Positions 9,117 through 20,725 are shown, counted from the first letter of the stretch. The stretch: 64,000 nt of DNA from Aeromicrobium sp. Root344 (GCF_001425755.1 NZ_LMDH01000001.1:2597672-2661671); one strand, 5' to 3'. Made by a program: numbers and translations. Notes: a model not told the origin generated them from the letters alone.

Positions 9117-10646
9117 ATGCGCCGCGTGACCCGCCTGTGGCGCCGGTCGATCCAGGCCCGGGTCGTCACGAGCACGATCGTGCTCAGCGCGCTCGTGATC
9201 TCGCTGACCGGCTGGGCGCTGCTGCGCGACGTGGCCGGCGGGCTCGCCGACAGCCGCCGGGTCGCGGCGATCTCCGAGGCCAAGTCCGGATTCGACTACG
9301 CCCAGACCCAGCTCGACGCCTCGGTCGAGACCGAGCCGGCGACCCAGTCGCAGGCGCTGACCCAGATGGTCGACTCGCTCACGAGCTCGCGCGGCGCCAA
9401 GCGCACGTACGAGCTGGTGCTCGAGGGACCGCTGCTGACCGGCACGGGCGAGGTGCCCGTACGTTCCTCAGCCGCGATCGAGGCGGGTTCGCTGCCGGCC
9501 GACCTCGACAAGGCCGTCCGGTCCAGGCCCGGAACCTATTGGCGCTACTCCGACCTCGCACTGCTGGGCTCGTCGGACACGCATCCGTCGGTCGTGGTCG
9601 GCAGCCAGCTGCGCGCTCCGGGCACGGGCGACACGTACGCGCTGTTCTACCTGTTCTCGATGGAGGACCAGCAGGAGACCCTCGACCTCGTGCGTCGCGC
9701 CCTGCTGCTCGGTGGGCTGGCGATGGTGCTGATGGTGGGCGGTGTCGCCTGGCTGGTGTCGCGGCAGGTGCTCGATCCCGTACGCCTCGCGCGCCGCATC
9801 GCCGAGCGCTACGCCAGCGGCAACCTCGAGCAGCGCATGCACGTCAGCGGCGAGGACGACATCGCCCGCCTGAGCTCGTCGTTCAACCAGATGGCGGCGA
9901 GCCTGCAGAGTCAGATCCGTCGCCTCGAGAACCTCTCGCGCCTGCAGCAGCGCTTCGTCTCCGACGTGTCGCACGAGCTCCGCACCCCGCTCACGACGGT
10001 CCAGATGGCCAGCGAGGTGCTCTACGACGCCCGCGAGCGGTTCGACCCCCAGACGGCGCGGTCGGCCGAGCTGCTCAAGGGCGAGCTCGACCGCTTCGAG
10101 TCGCTGTTGTCCGACCTGCTCGACCTGAGCCGCTTCGACGCGGGCGCGGCCAAGCTCGAGCTCGACACGATCGACCTCAGCCAGGTCGCGCGCAGCGGCG
10201 CGGACGACCCGACGCTGGCTCGCAAGGGCATCGACGTCACGCTGATCGGCGTGGACGAGCCGGCGATCGTGGAGGCCGACATCCGGCGCATCGACCGCAT
10301 CGTGCGCAACCTGCTGACCAACGCCGCGAAGTACAGCGGATCTCCGCGCCTCGAGATCGAGGTCGCGCAGAACGACGGCTGTGTCTCGTTGGCGGTGCGC
10401 GACTTCGGGGTGGGCCTGTCCGGTGACGAGAACCTCCGGGTGTTCGACCGCTTCTGGCGTGCCGACCCTGCGCGTACGCAGGGCGGCACGGGCCTCGGCC
10501 TGGCGATCTCCCGCGAGGACGCCGCACTGCACGGCGGAACCCTGCAGGCGTGGGGCCGCCCGGGCGAGGGCAGTGAGTTCGTCCTGACGATCCCCAAGCC
10601 CGAGGGCACCGCCAAGTTCCCCGCCATCACCTCGGTGTTCGCATGA
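9117..10646 (+). CDS. mtrB: sensor histidine kinase MtrB
   Basis: 509 residues. Two membrane helices (about residues 17-37 and 198-220) frame an extracellular sensor region; then come a HAMP domain, a HisKA domain with phospho-acceptor His286 in DVSHELRTPL, and an HATPase domain with NLLTNAAKYS, DFGVGLS and GGTGLGLAIS. It phosphorylates MtrA and in actinobacteria is influenced by the lipoprotein LpqB, encoded directly downstream with a 4-nt overlap (ATGA). Length and order agree with the family. Confidence 0.96.
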   Translation: MRRVTRLWRRSIQARVVTSTIVLSALVISLTGWALLRDVAGGLADSRRVAAISEAKSGFDYAQTQLDASVETEPATQSQALTQMVDSLTSSRGAKRTYELVLEGPLLTGTGEVPVRSSAAIEAGSLPADLDKAVRSRPGTYWRYSDLALLGSSDTHPSVVVGSQLRAPGTGDTYALFYLFSMEDQQETLDLVRRALLLGGLAMVLMVGGVAWLVSRQVLDPVRLARRIAERYASGNLEQRMHVSGEDDIARLSSSFNQMAASLQSQIRRLENLSRLQQRFVSDVSHELRTPLTTVQMASEVLYDARERFDPQTARSAELLKGELDRFESLLSDLLDLSRFDAGAAKLELDTIDLSQVARSGADDPTLARKGIDVTLIGVDEPAIVEADIRRIDRIVRNLLTNAAKYSGSPRLEIEVAQNDGCVSLAVRDFGVGLSGDENLRVFDRFWRADPARTQGGTGLGLAISREDAALHGGTLQAWGRPGEGSEFVLTIPKPEGTAKFPAITSVFA

Positions 10647-12397
10647 ACCTCACCCCACGCCTGAGGGCGGCCGTCGCGGTGGGCGCGCTCCTGGCGGTCT
10701 CCGCGTGCGCCGGCATCCCGTCGTCCGGCCCGGTCACCAAGGTGGCCGATGACGGCGGGCTCGGCGAGAGCACCGTGCGCTACTCCCCGGCGCGCCCGGC
10801 CGAGGGGGCCTCGCCTCAGCAGATCGTCCGGGGCTACCTCGACGCGATGCTGGCCTATCCGGCCTCGTCCGGCATCGCGACGGCGTTCCTCACGCCCGCC
10901 GGAGCCAAACGGTGGAGCCCGTCGGCGAGCGTGCGCGTCTATTCGTCCGCCACGATCTCCGGGCCGACGCTCGCGGCGGGGGAGGACGGGGAGACGACCG
11001 ACAAGACCCGCAACCCGGTCGAGCTCAGCGCCCGCCTGTTCGAGGACGCCAGGCTTGACCAGCAGGGGCACTACACCCGGCGGGCGAGCCCGCTCGTGCT
11101 GTCCTACCGGTTGGAGCGGGTCGACGGCGAGTGGCGCATCGCCAATCCCCAGGTCGGCCTGCTCATCAGCCAGAAGTACTTCGACGACTACTTCCGCCCC
11201 TTCAACCTCTACAACTTCGACCGACCCGGCCGCCGGCTCGTGCCCGACCCGGTGCACCTCGTCGTCGGCGACCAGCTCGCCACCGGGCTGGTCACCAACC
11301 TCGCGCGGGGTCCGGCCGCATCGATTGCCGGTGTCGCCCGGACGTACGTCCCGCCCCTCGACGTGCTGCGGCCGTCGGTGCCGGTGTCGGACGACGGGGT
11401 GGCAGACGTGTCCTTCAGCGCCGACTTCTCGGTGCTCAGCGAGTCGGTCCAGGACCACCTCTCGGCGCAGATCGTGTGGACCCTTCGCCAGGTTCGCGGC
11501 ATCACCTCCGTCCGGCTGGCCGGCGAGGCCACGGTGCTGTCGAGCAACGGCGGCACGACCCAGGACATCGGGTCGTGGGGCGGCTACGGCCCGAGCATCG
11601 CGCGCGGCCGGGCGTACGCGATCAGTGACGACCACGTCGTGCAGATCGACGACGACGCCGTCAAGCGCCTCAGCGGGGCCTGGGGCAGCGATGCACGCGG
11701 CGCCGTGGCGATCGGTGTGTCGGACGACGGCGTCGCCGCGGTGCTGGCCGGACGCAACCTCGTGCGGATCACCAACCGCAAGGGGACCAACGCGCGTACG
11801 TTCGCCGGCTCCCGGCTCCTCACGCCCCAGTGGGACGGAGACGGCAACGTGTGGGTGGTCGACGACCAGGGTTCCGGCACCCGCGTACGCCTGGTGACCG
11901 GCACCCGCATCCGAACCCTTGCCACGGGCGGGCTCGCAGGGCTTGACGTGACGACCTTCGCGTTGTCGCCCGACGGCTCGCGCTACGCGGTCACGGCCCG
12001 CGGTGCTGCGGGGTCCTCGATCCAGGTCGGCGCGGTCCGGCGCGACGCCAAGGACCGGGTCCTCGGCCTCGGCACGCCTTCGGAGGTCTACACACCTGCG
12101 CCGTCCCCGCGATCGGTCTCCTGGTCATCCGGCACCGAGCTCAGCTATCTCGCCGAGAGCCAGTCCGGTCGCCAGGTCTACACCACGGCGATCGACGGGT
12201 CCTCGACGACGGGAGGGCTGTCCCGCGGCGGTGTCCTGCTCCCTGATGTCGGGGCGCGAGCCCTCGCTCTCGGGTCCGGCGGCAGCGCCAACCGCTACGC
12301 GACGGACGCGCGCAACCGGCTGTGGTTCCTCGCCCCCGGAGGGTCGTGGCGGCTCCTGCCGGGCATCAGGCTCACAGGCCTGACGTACGGCCGCTGA
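10643..12397 (+). CDS. lpqB: lipoprotein LpqB
   Basis: 584 residues. The N-terminus has a lipoprotein signal peptide with the lipobox LAVSAC, placing the protein on the outer face of the membrane. A GerMN domain (about residues 210-300) is followed by a beta-propeller-like C-terminal half, the standard LpqB layout. LpqB modulates MtrB and is needed for normal cell-wall homeostasis. The gene overlaps mtrB by 4 nt, so the three products are likely made together. Confidence 0.94.
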   Translation: MNLTPRLRAAVAVGALLAVSACAGIPSSGPVTKVADDGGLGESTVRYSPARPAEGASPQQIVRGYLDAMLAYPASSGIATAFLTPAGAKRWSPSASVRVYSSATISGPTLAAGEDGETTDKTRNPVELSARLFEDARLDQQGHYTRRASPLVLSYRLERVDGEWRIANPQVGLLISQKYFDDYFRPFNLYNFDRPGRRLVPDPVHLVVGDQLATGLVTNLARGPAASIAGVARTYVPPLDVLRPSVPVSDDGVADVSFSADFSVLSESVQDHLSAQIVWTLRQVRGITSVRLAGEATVLSSNGGTTQDIGSWGGYGPSIARGRAYAISDDHVVQIDDDAVKRLSGAWGSDARGAVAIGVSDDGVAAVLAGRNLVRITNRKGTNARTFAGSRLLTPQWDGDGNVWVVDDQGSGTRVRLVTGTRIRTLATGGLAGLDVTTFALSPDGSRYAVTARGAAGSSIQVGAVRRDAKDRVLGLGTPSEVYTPAPSPRSVSWSSGTELSYLAESQSGRQVYTTAIDGSSTTGGLSRGGVLLPDVGARALALGSGGSANRYATDARNRLWFLAPGGSWRLLPGIRLTGLTYGR

Positions 12398-12445
12398 CCG
12401 TCCACAGGGCACGCCCGACGTGACGCGGACGGCTGACGGGGACGC

Positions 12446-12451
12446 GATGCT
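12446..12451 (+). promoter_or_regulatory. weak -10 box before the comF-like gene
   Basis: GATGCT, matching only the A2 and T6 of TANNNT, stands six bases before the ATG at 12458. It may give a leaderless transcript separate from the mtrAB-lpqB message. Confidence 0.25.
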
Positions 12452-12457
12452 CGGTGG

Positions 12458-13156
12458 ATGCGCGAGCTGCTGATCCCCGCCGCCGACCTGTTGCTCGGCG
12501 CTCAGTGCGCCGGGTGCGGCCGGCCGGCCCTGACCCTGTGTCGTACGTGCGGCGTCGCGATCCGGCCCGCGCCCGACGTCGCGTGGCCGCAGCCGTGCCC
12601 CCCTGCGTTGCGCCGGCCCACCCGGGTGCCACCGGTCGCCGCCGGGGCCAACGCCGATGTCCTGCGGCGCGTCCTGGTGGCCTGGAAGGAGTCGGGCAAC
12701 ACGCGGCTGACCTCGGTGCTCGACCACCTGCTGGCGGCGTCGGTCGTCGAGCACGTCCAGCCGCGGTGGCCGATCGTCCTCGTCCCCGTGCCGACGTCCC
12801 GACGCAGCAGGCGCGAGCGCGGTTGCGACCTCGTCGACGAGCTCAGCCGGTCCACGGTCCGGCTCCTGCGACGGGTCGGGATCGACGCGCGGGTGTGCCA
12901 GGCGTTGACCCCGGCGCGGGAGACGGCCGACCAGGTGGGGCTCGACGCAGCAGCCCGGGCCCGCAACCTCCGTGGTGCGTTCCGGCTCCGCACGGACCGG
13001 TCGTTGGCGGGCCGCGACGTCATCGTCGTGGACGACATCCTGACGACCGGTGCCACCGTCTCGGAGGCTGTCAGGGTGCTGACGGCGGCCGGTCATCGGC
13101 CGGTCGGCATCGCCGTCGTGGCCGCGACCCCTCGCATTCCTGAGCATCGGGGATGA
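12458..13156 (+). CDS. ComF family phosphoribosyltransferase-like protein
   Basis: 232 residues. The N-terminal zinc ribbon is shown by CAGCGRPAL and CRTCG; the C-terminal phosphoribosyltransferase fold contains the PRPP-binding signature VIVVDDILTTGATV (about residues 186-200). ComF proteins in competent bacteria help DNA uptake across the membrane, but in actinobacteria the role is unproven. The position between lpqB and hpf is conserved (Rv3242c in Mycobacterium). Confidence 0.9.
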   Translation: MRELLIPAADLLLGAQCAGCGRPALTLCRTCGVAIRPAPDVAWPQPCPPALRRPTRVPPVAAGANADVLRRVLVAWKESGNTRLTSVLDHLLAASVVEHVQPRWPIVLVPVPTSRRSRRERGCDLVDELSRSTVRLLRRVGIDARVCQALTPARETADQVGLDAAARARNLRGAFRLRTDRSLAGRDVIVVDDILTTGATVSEAVRVLTAAGHRPVGIAVVAATPRIPEHRG

Positions 13157-13264
13157 ACTTCTCGGCTGCTCTGGTGATTCCTTGGAGGGCGGTCTAACGT
13201 CACAGGTATGGCATGAAGACTGCGCTGATGGTTTAGGGCGCGACACCGAGGCAAGGGAGTTCCC

Positions 13265-13891
13265 ATGGAAATTGTCGTCAACGGTCGCAACAGCGAGATC
13301 TCCGAGCGTTTCCGCGAGCACGTCGAGGAAAAACTTCACCGGCTCGAGAAGTACGACTCCCGCCAGAAGATCAGTCGCGTCGAGGTCGAGGTCACGCACG
13401 AGAAGAACCCCCGTCAGCAGGACACCGCCGCCAAGGTCGAGATGACCCTGCGCTCCCGGGGCCCGGCCGTACGCGCCGAGGCAGCCTCCACCGACCAGCA
13501 CTCCGCGCTCGACGCCGCGATCGACAAGCTCGAGTCCCGCCTGCGCCGCTCCGTCGACCGCAGCCGCATCCACCACGGGCGGCACGCGCCGACGTCGTTG
13601 TCCTCGGCCACCGCCGAGCTGCCGCTCGACGGTCTCCAGGCCGACGAGCCGGACGACGACGTGCCCACCAGCCAGGCCTCGCCGATCGACTCCGAGGGCG
13701 ACTGCCCGATCGTCGTGCGCGAGAAGACCCACCAGGCGTCACCCATGACGCTCGACCAGGCGATGTACGAGATGGAGCTCGTGGGGCACGACTTCTACCT
13801 GTTCCTCGAGAAGGACTCGATGCGCCCGAGCGTGGTCTACCTGCGCAAGGGATACGACTACGGAGTCATCCACCTCGACGTCTCCGAGTAG
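13265..13891 (+). CDS. hpf: long-form ribosome hibernation promoting factor
   Basis: 208 residues: an N-terminal S30AE/YfiA domain (about 1-105) that binds in the 30S decoding centre, a variable linker, and a C-terminal dimerisation domain (about 145-205, including MTLDQAMYEMELVGHDFYLF) that joins two ribosomes into 100S particles. This is the long HPF type of Gram-positives. A strong Shine-Dalgarno (AAGGGAG) lies 5 nt before the ATG, and the 108-nt upstream gap suggests its own promoter, consistent with stress or stationary-phase control. It lies between comF and an orphan response regulator, two genes before secA. Confidence 0.95.
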   Translation: MEIVVNGRNSEISERFREHVEEKLHRLEKYDSRQKISRVEVEVTHEKNPRQQDTAAKVEMTLRSRGPAVRAEAASTDQHSALDAAIDKLESRLRRSVDRSRIHHGRHAPTSLSSATAELPLDGLQADEPDDDVPTSQASPIDSEGDCPIVVREKTHQASPMTLDQAMYEMELVGHDFYLFLEKDSMRPSVVYLRKGYDYGVIHLDVSE

Positions 13892-13921
13892 TCATAGTGC
13901 GCCAGTTGGCTCGACACGTGG

Positions 13922-13927
13922 CATGAT
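13922..13927 (+). promoter_or_regulatory. -10 box of a leaderless promoter (orphan response regulator)
   Basis: CATGAT followed by six bases and the GTG at 13934. No Shine-Dalgarno sequence is present. Confidence 0.4.
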
Positions 13928-13933
13928 CGAGAT

Positions 13934-14596
13934 GTGAGTTCTCGGGGCGACAGCATTCGGGTGCTCCTGGTCGATGACCAGGAGCTCTTCCGACGCGGCG
14001 TCAAGATGGTGCTCAGCGCCGACGACGCGCTCGAGCTCGAAGAGGTCGACGACGGCGACAAGGCGCTCGAGATGGTCGCCGAGAACCCCTACGACATCGT
14101 CCTGCTCGACGTCCGCATGCCGGGTCGCAGCGGCGTCGAGGTGTGTGCCGCGATCAAGGAGATCTCGCCGACGACGGGCATCATCATGCTCACCGCGAGC
14201 GATGACGAGTCCGATCTCTACGAGTCGATCCGCAGCGGAGCCTCGGGCTATCTGCTCAAGGACGGATCGACCTACGAGCAGGTCGCCGAGGCCGTACGCC
14301 TCGTCGCCTCGGGCCAGTCGCTGATCAGCCCCAGCATGGCGACCAAGCTGCTCGACGAGTTCGTCCACATGTCCAAGAGCCCCGCGCCGACGACCAACCT
14401 CACGCCGCGCGAGCTCGGGGTGCTGCGCCACGTCGCGCGTGGCCGCAGCAACCGTGAGATCGCCGAAGAGCTGTTCATCAGCGAGAACACGGTCAAGAAC
14501 CACATCCGCAACATTCTCGAGAAGCTGCAGATGAAGTCCCGCATGGAAGCGGCGATGTACGCCGTGCGCAGCAAGCTCGTCGACGACATCCCTTAA
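13934..14596 (+). CDS. NarL/LuxR-family orphan response regulator
   Basis: 220 residues. The receiver domain has VLLVDDQELFR, phospho-acceptor Asp59 in VLLDVRMPG, and LLKDGS at the conserved Lys; the C-terminal LuxR-type helix-turn-helix reads LTPRELGVLRHVARGRSNRE followed by ENTVKNHIRNIL. No histidine kinase gene is adjacent, so it is an orphan at this locus; its kinase may lie elsewhere, or it may be controlled without phosphorylation. The start GTG is supported by a -10 box six bases upstream. Target genes are unknown. Confidence 0.9.
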   Translation: MSSRGDSIRVLLVDDQELFRRGVKMVLSADDALELEEVDDGDKALEMVAENPYDIVLLDVRMPGRSGVEVCAAIKEISPTTGIIMLTASDDESDLYESIRSGASGYLLKDGSTYEQVAEAVRLVASGQSLISPSMATKLLDEFVHMSKSPAPTTNLTPRELGVLRHVARGRSNREIAEELFISENTVKNHIRNILEKLQMKSRMEAAMYAVRSKLVDDIP

Positions 14597-14625
14597 TGTC
14601 ACACCGCTAGACGACGATCGGGTCC

Positions 14626-15837
14626 ATGCAGCTGACCACGACGCAGGCTCGTCGCATCGCTCTCGGCGCACAGGGCTTCACGCGTCCACGCCCCGGTCTC
14701 GGCGGCGAGGTCGCCTCGCGGCACCTCAATCGGGTCGTCGAGCGTCTCGGCTTCTTCCAGATCGACTCGGTCAACGTGCTGGTCCGCGCCCACTACATGC
14801 CGTTGTTCTCGCGCCTCGGTCCCTATGACCGTGAGCTCCTGCACCGGGCTGCGTCGCGCCGCCCGCGGCGCCTGTTCGAGTACTGGGCGCACGAGGCAGC
14901 GCTCGTCGACGTCAACCTGTGGCAGGCGTTCCAGTTCCGCATGGAGTCCGGGGCCCGCATGTGGGGCAACATGGCGCGGATCATCCGCGAGAAGCCCGAG
15001 TTCGTGGCCTGGGTGCTCGAGGAGGTGCGCGCCAAGGGCCCGTTGACGGCTCGCGAGATCGAGCACGACGCGCCGCGTGACAAGGACAACTGGGGCTGGA
15101 ACTGGTCCGAGGTCAAGATGGCGCTGGAGTACCTCTTCTACAAGGGACAGGTCACCGCCGCGCGGCGCAACTCCGCGTTCGAGCGGGTCTACGACCTGCC
15201 CGAGCGGGTCATCCCGCAGGCACAGCTCGACGCCGAGCCCCTCGACAGCCGGCAGGCCCATCGGCTGCTCGTCAGCCATGCCGCTCAGGCGTTGGGCGTC
15301 GGCACGGCGCAGTGCCTGCGCGACTACTTCCGCATGGCGCCCGAGCCGACCAAGGTGGCGATCGACGACCTGGTCGCGACCGGCGAGCTCGTGCCGGCCA
15401 CGATCGCGGGTTGGAAGCGCCCGGCCTACCTGCATCGCGACGCCGTGCGCCCCCGCAAGGTTGCGGCCCGGGCGCTGCTGAGTCCGTTCGATCCGCTCGT
15501 GTTCGAGCGCACCCGCACCGAGCAGCTGTTCGAGTTCCGCTATCGCATCGAGATCTACGTCCCCGCCGAGAAGCGGATGCACGGCTACTACGTCTTGCCG
15601 TTCCTGCTCGGCGACCGGCTCGTCGCTCGAGTCGACCTCAAGGCCGATCGGCAGGCGGGCGCGCTCGTGGTCCACGGGGCCTGGGCCGAGTCGCACGCAC
15701 CCGACGAGGCCGCCGACGAGCTGGCCGCGGAGCTGCGGCTCATGGCCGGCTGGCTCGGCCTCGCGACCGTCACACCTCCGGCCAAGGGCGATCTGGCCGG
15801 GGAACTCACGCGGTCGCTTGCTCGTCACCTAGACTGA
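14626..15837 (+). CDS. winged-helix YcaQ/AlkZ-like DNA glycosylase family protein
   Basis: 403 residues, the usual length of the HTH_42 (YcaQ/AlkZ) family, whose members unhook interstrand crosslinks or remove bulky alkyl adducts. The catalytic-site motif reads Q-I-D (Gln45-Asp47, in [10 protein letters not shown]), the QxD form of E. coli YcaQ rather than the QxQ form of AlkZ, suggesting interstrand-crosslink activity. Tandem winged helices are implied by the many Arg/Trp-rich stretches (YWAHEAALV). The gene stands alone between the orphan regulator and secA; no partner gene for a toxic product is visible. Confidence 0.8.
   Translation: MQLTTTQARRIALGAQGFTRPRPGLGGEVASRHLNRVVERLGFFQIDSVNVLVRAHYMPLFSRLGPYDRELLHRAASRRPRRLFEYWAHEAALVDVNLWQAFQFRMESGARMWGNMARIIREKPEFVAWVLEEVRAKGPLTAREIEHDAPRDKDNWGWNWSEVKMALEYLFYKGQVTAARRNSAFERVYDLPERVIPQAQLDAEPLDSRQAHRLLVSHAAQALGVGTAQCLRDYFRMAPEPTKVAIDDLVATGELVPATIAGWKRPAYLHRDAVRPRKVAARALLSPFDPLVFERTRTEQLFEFRYRIEIYVPAEKRMHGYYVLPFLLGDRLVARVDLKADRQAGALVVHGAWAESHAPDEAADELAAELRLMAGWLGLATVTPPAKGDLAGELTRSLARHLD
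15831..15836 (+). promoter_or_regulatory. -10 box upstream of secA
   Basis: TAGACT, overlapping the end of the YcaQ-like gene. Transcription would start near 15843, giving a leader of about 30 nt with the Shine-Dalgarno AGGAAG before the GTG at 15873. Confidence 0.4.
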
Positions 15838-15872
15838 ACAGGCTCTCAACTCTTTCTGCAGGAAGTACATTC

Positions 15873-18593
<2,721 letters not shown>

Positions 18594-18595
18594 GT

Positions 18596-18665
18596 ACGCG
18601 CTGAGCCTGACGTTTCTGCACCGCCGCCGCGGCGTGTCGCTGCAGAAACGTCAGGCTCAGCGCGT
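18596..18665. terminator. perfect 25-bp inverted repeat after secA
   Basis: Arms 18596-18620 and 18641-18665 are perfectly complementary over 25 bp with a 20-nt GC-rich loop. It starts 2 nt after the secA stop and its right arm reaches the stop of the convergent DUF6459 gene at 18666, so it can terminate both. There is no T-tract. Confidence 0.8.
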
Positions 18666-19148
18666 TCAGGCCCACGTCAACGCTGTGCACTTCCAGACCT
18701 GGTCGCCGCGGTGGGTGGTCTGCAGCTCGAGGCGCACCGCGAGCGCCCTCGAGCGGCCGCGGTGCACCATGCGGCCGGCGATCTCGGCCGCGCCGTCGTG
18801 GACCATCGACACGTGGACCGAGGCGATACGGGCGCCGTGACCCGAACGGGCTCGCAAGGGCACCCGAGCGTGCGCTGACAGGCGGCTGGTCAGCTGGTCG
18901 TAGACGTCGGGCGCCATCCACGCAGCCATCTGCCGCGCGGCCCGCTCACCGGACAGGACCTCGACCAGCGCCTGCATGAACCGGGCGGCACGCTGGCGCA
19001 TCGGCGCGGCGTCGCCACGCTCGACTGGCACCGGCAGGACCGGGCTCAGGCCGGGGAAGGGCAGCGGGATCTGGCCCGGAGCCGGTTCGACCGGTCCGGC
19101 GAACGACGGTTGCAGTGAGGGGACGAGCAGGGCGGTCGCGGTCTTCAT
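18666..19148 (-). CDS. Rv3235-like DUF6459 family protein
   Basis: 160 residues. The N-terminal 40 residues are Pro-rich; the C-terminal half, from RQRAARFMQALVEVLSGERA to the end, matches the DUF6459 family typified by Rv3235, which is found near secA in actinobacteria. No catalytic motif is visible. The ATG at 19148 has AAGGA 7 nt upstream and overlaps the stop of the LysM gene (ATGA), so the two are translationally coupled. Function unknown; an envelope-related role is suggested only by the LysM partner. Confidence 0.7.
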   Translation of the reverse strand: MKTATALLVPSLQPSFAGPVEPAPGQIPLPFPGLSPVLPVPVERGDAAPMRQRAARFMQALVEVLSGERAARQMAAWMAPDVYDQLTSRLSAHARVPLRARSGHGARIASVHVSMVHDGAAEIAGRMVHRGRSRALAVRLELQTTHRGDQVWKCTALTWA

Positions 19149-19747
19149 GTGGGGTCCTTCCCGAGCGGCGGAACGAGGCGTTGCATGGGGAAGATCAGGT
19201 CGGGGTCGTCGCCGATGACGTCCCGGTTGGCGGCGTGCCACTGGGCGCAGGCTCGCGCGACCTCGGCGTCGGTGGGGTCGCCCGGCAACGAGCGGGCGGC
19301 GATCGCCCAGAGCGTGTCACCGGGACGTACGACGACGGGGGAGGAGCTCACCTGAGGAGCCGGGCGGTCGACCGTGGCCGTGCCGAGTGGCCGGTCCGGG
19401 AGCCGGAGGCCGGTGAGGTCGTGCTGGGGCCGGCTCGGTGCGCCGCCACGGTCGGCATGCACGGGTCCCAGCGCCAAGGCGCCGACGGTCCCGGCGAACA
19501 GGGCGCGGCGCAGCAGGCGAGGAGTGACCGCCCGCAGGAGAGGCGCCGGCGCCCGCACGAGCGACAGTGCCGCGACGAGCAGCACCCAGCTCGACAGTGC
19601 CAGCTGCACGACGCAGCCGAGGGCGAGCAGCGCCTCCGGAAAGCTGTCTCCGCGCAGGGCCCTGACGGTCGCGTCGGCGCCGGGCGCCAGCAGCCCCACG
19701 CTCGCGACGGCGAGCGTCGTGACCACCCACCCAGCCCGAGACAGCAT
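19145..19747 (-). CDS. LysM-domain membrane protein
   Basis: 200 residues. Two or three N-terminal hydrophobic segments (about residues 5-25, 38-62 and 80-95) anchor it in the membrane. A C-terminal LysM domain follows, recognised by PVVVRPGDTLWAIAARSL and ending about residue 190, which would bind peptidoglycan. The start MLSRAGWVVTT is chosen because upstream in-frame sequence is Arg/Ser-rich and overlaps the gene on the other strand. It forms a two-gene operon with DUF6459. Probably tethers the membrane to the cell wall; the precise role is unknown. Confidence 0.75.
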   Translation of the reverse strand: MLSRAGWVVTTLAVASVGLLAPGADATVRALRGDSFPEALLALGCVVQLALSSWVLLVAALSLVRAPAPLLRAVTPRLLRRALFAGTVGALALGPVHADRGGAPSRPQHDLTGLRLPDRPLGTATVDRPAPQVSSSPVVVRPGDTLWAIAARSLPGDPTDAEVARACAQWHAANRDVIGDDPDLIFPMQRLVPPLGKDPT

Positions 19748-19874
19748 CCGACCCCCCGATCGATGTGTTGGATGACGTTTGAGTACGTTTGAGTACAGAC
19801 AAGACCGTTTGGCAGCGACTGTCAACACCTGTGCGCAGGGGTGTGCACACTGTCGTGCGGGTGCACGGCTGGGA

Positions 19875-19880
19875 TAGCGT
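19875..19880 (+). promoter_or_regulatory. -10 box of a leaderless promoter (19887 gene)
   Basis: TAGCGT followed by exactly six bases (TCCGAC) and the ATG at 19887. Confidence 0.5.
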
Positions 19881-19886
19881 TCCGAC

Positions 19887-20390
19887 ATGCGGTGGGAGCG
19901 GCTGTTCGAGGATCTCGAGGCGCAAGCGCAGGAGCTCGAGCTCGACGAGCGCGATGCGCTGGTCGAGGAGCTCCGCGACGGTGACTGGGCCGAGACGTCG
20001 TGGCGGGACCTGGTCGGGGGGCGGGTCGTGCTCGCCGTACGCGGGGCCGACCGCGTCGAGGGTGAGGTGACGCTCGTCAACCCGCGGCTGGTGCACCTGC
20101 GCGGCGACGCGATGGATCACATCGTGAGCGCCGCCGCGGTGATGGCCGTGCACGAGACCGAGCGACGGGCCGACACCAGCACCGCAGTCGGGGAGGCCAT
20201 GGGCTGGGGCCACGTCTTCCGGGCTCTGCGCGAGGCAGGGGAGGACATCCGCGTACGACTGGTCGACGGGACCGTGCGCGACGGCTCGGTGGTCGTCGCG
20301 GGCCGCGACTTCGTGCGCCTGCGCGCCGGGTCAGGGCGCGATCAGGTGGTGCCGTTCGCCGCGATCGCGGTGGTCAGCGGTCGGACGTGA
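19887..20390 (+). CDS. conserved actinobacterial hypothetical protein
   Basis: 167 residues, starting MRWERLFEDLEAQAQELELD. The N-terminal part is an acidic, helical stretch rich in Glu and Leu, followed by a small beta-rich region with Val/Gly/Arg strands (GRVVLAVRGADRVEGEVTLV; VRLVDGTVRDGSVVVAGRDF) that could be two SH3- or Sm-like barrels. Similar actinobacterial proteins are often labelled Fis-family regulator with no real HTH support, and none is visible here. Its 3' end overlaps the BldC-like gene on the other strand by 17 nt. Function unknown. Confidence 0.7.
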   Translation: MRWERLFEDLEAQAQELELDERDALVEELRDGDWAETSWRDLVGGRVVLAVRGADRVEGEVTLVNPRLVHLRGDAMDHIVSAAAVMAVHETERRADTSTAVGEAMGWGHVFRALREAGEDIRVRLVDGTVRDGSVVVAGRDFVRLRAGSGRDQVVPFAAIAVVSGRT

Positions 20391-20616
20391 CGTCGTCTGT
20401 CGGCGCGTGGGCCTCGTCCGGGATCTCGGCGCGAGCGTACTGCCGGGCGATGTAGTCCTCGAGCTGGTCGTTCTCGATGCGCCACTGACCTCTGCCGCCG
20501 ATCTGGATGCCGCGCAGGTCGCCGGAGCGGACGAGCGCATAGACCTGGCGCACCGTGACGTTGAGGATCTCTGCGACGTCGGCCAGCGTGAGGAACCGCG
20601 GGCTGGTGGGTGGCAT
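20374..20616 (-). CDS. BldC-like MerR-type helix-turn-helix protein
   Basis: 80 residues. The N-terminal half is a winged helix-turn-helix of the excisionase/BldC type: RFLTLADVAEILNVTVRQVY then ALVRSGDLRGIQIGGRGQWR, followed by an acidic C-terminal tail. In Streptomyces BldC binds direct repeats cooperatively and delays differentiation; this protein shares the fold and size but its targets are unknown. The ATG at 20616 begins the conserved region. The neighbour to the right is a divergent SAF-domain gene, which it may control. No integrase is nearby, so a phage excisionase role is unlikely. Confidence 0.8.
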   Translation of the reverse strand: MPPTSPRFLTLADVAEILNVTVRQVYALVRSGDLRGIQIGGRGQWRIENDQLEDYIARQYARAEIPDEAHAPTDDVTSDR

Positions 20617-20713
20617 GGCTTCAGTTTCCCACGACGCGGTGTCAGAGTCGCCTTGGCCCACGTGCCGCTGTGGACAACTCGACCCCGGTATGGACGAATG
20701 CAGGCGGAGTCTG

Positions 20714-20719
20714 TACAAC
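20714..20719 (+). promoter_or_regulatory. possible -10 box before the SAF-domain gene
   Basis: TACAAC (last base non-consensus) is six bases before the ATG at 20726, the same leaderless geometry as other genes in the window. Confidence 0.3.
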
Positions 20720-20725
20720 CGAGGC

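Noticed and set aside
13265-13891. Possible phage or toxin gene near the comF/hpf region
   Set aside because: All genes in the block match the conserved actinobacterial order; no mobile or toxin features were found.
20374-20616. The BldC-like gene as a phage excisionase
   Set aside because: No integrase, att site or phage gene is nearby; size and context fit the BldC-type regulator.
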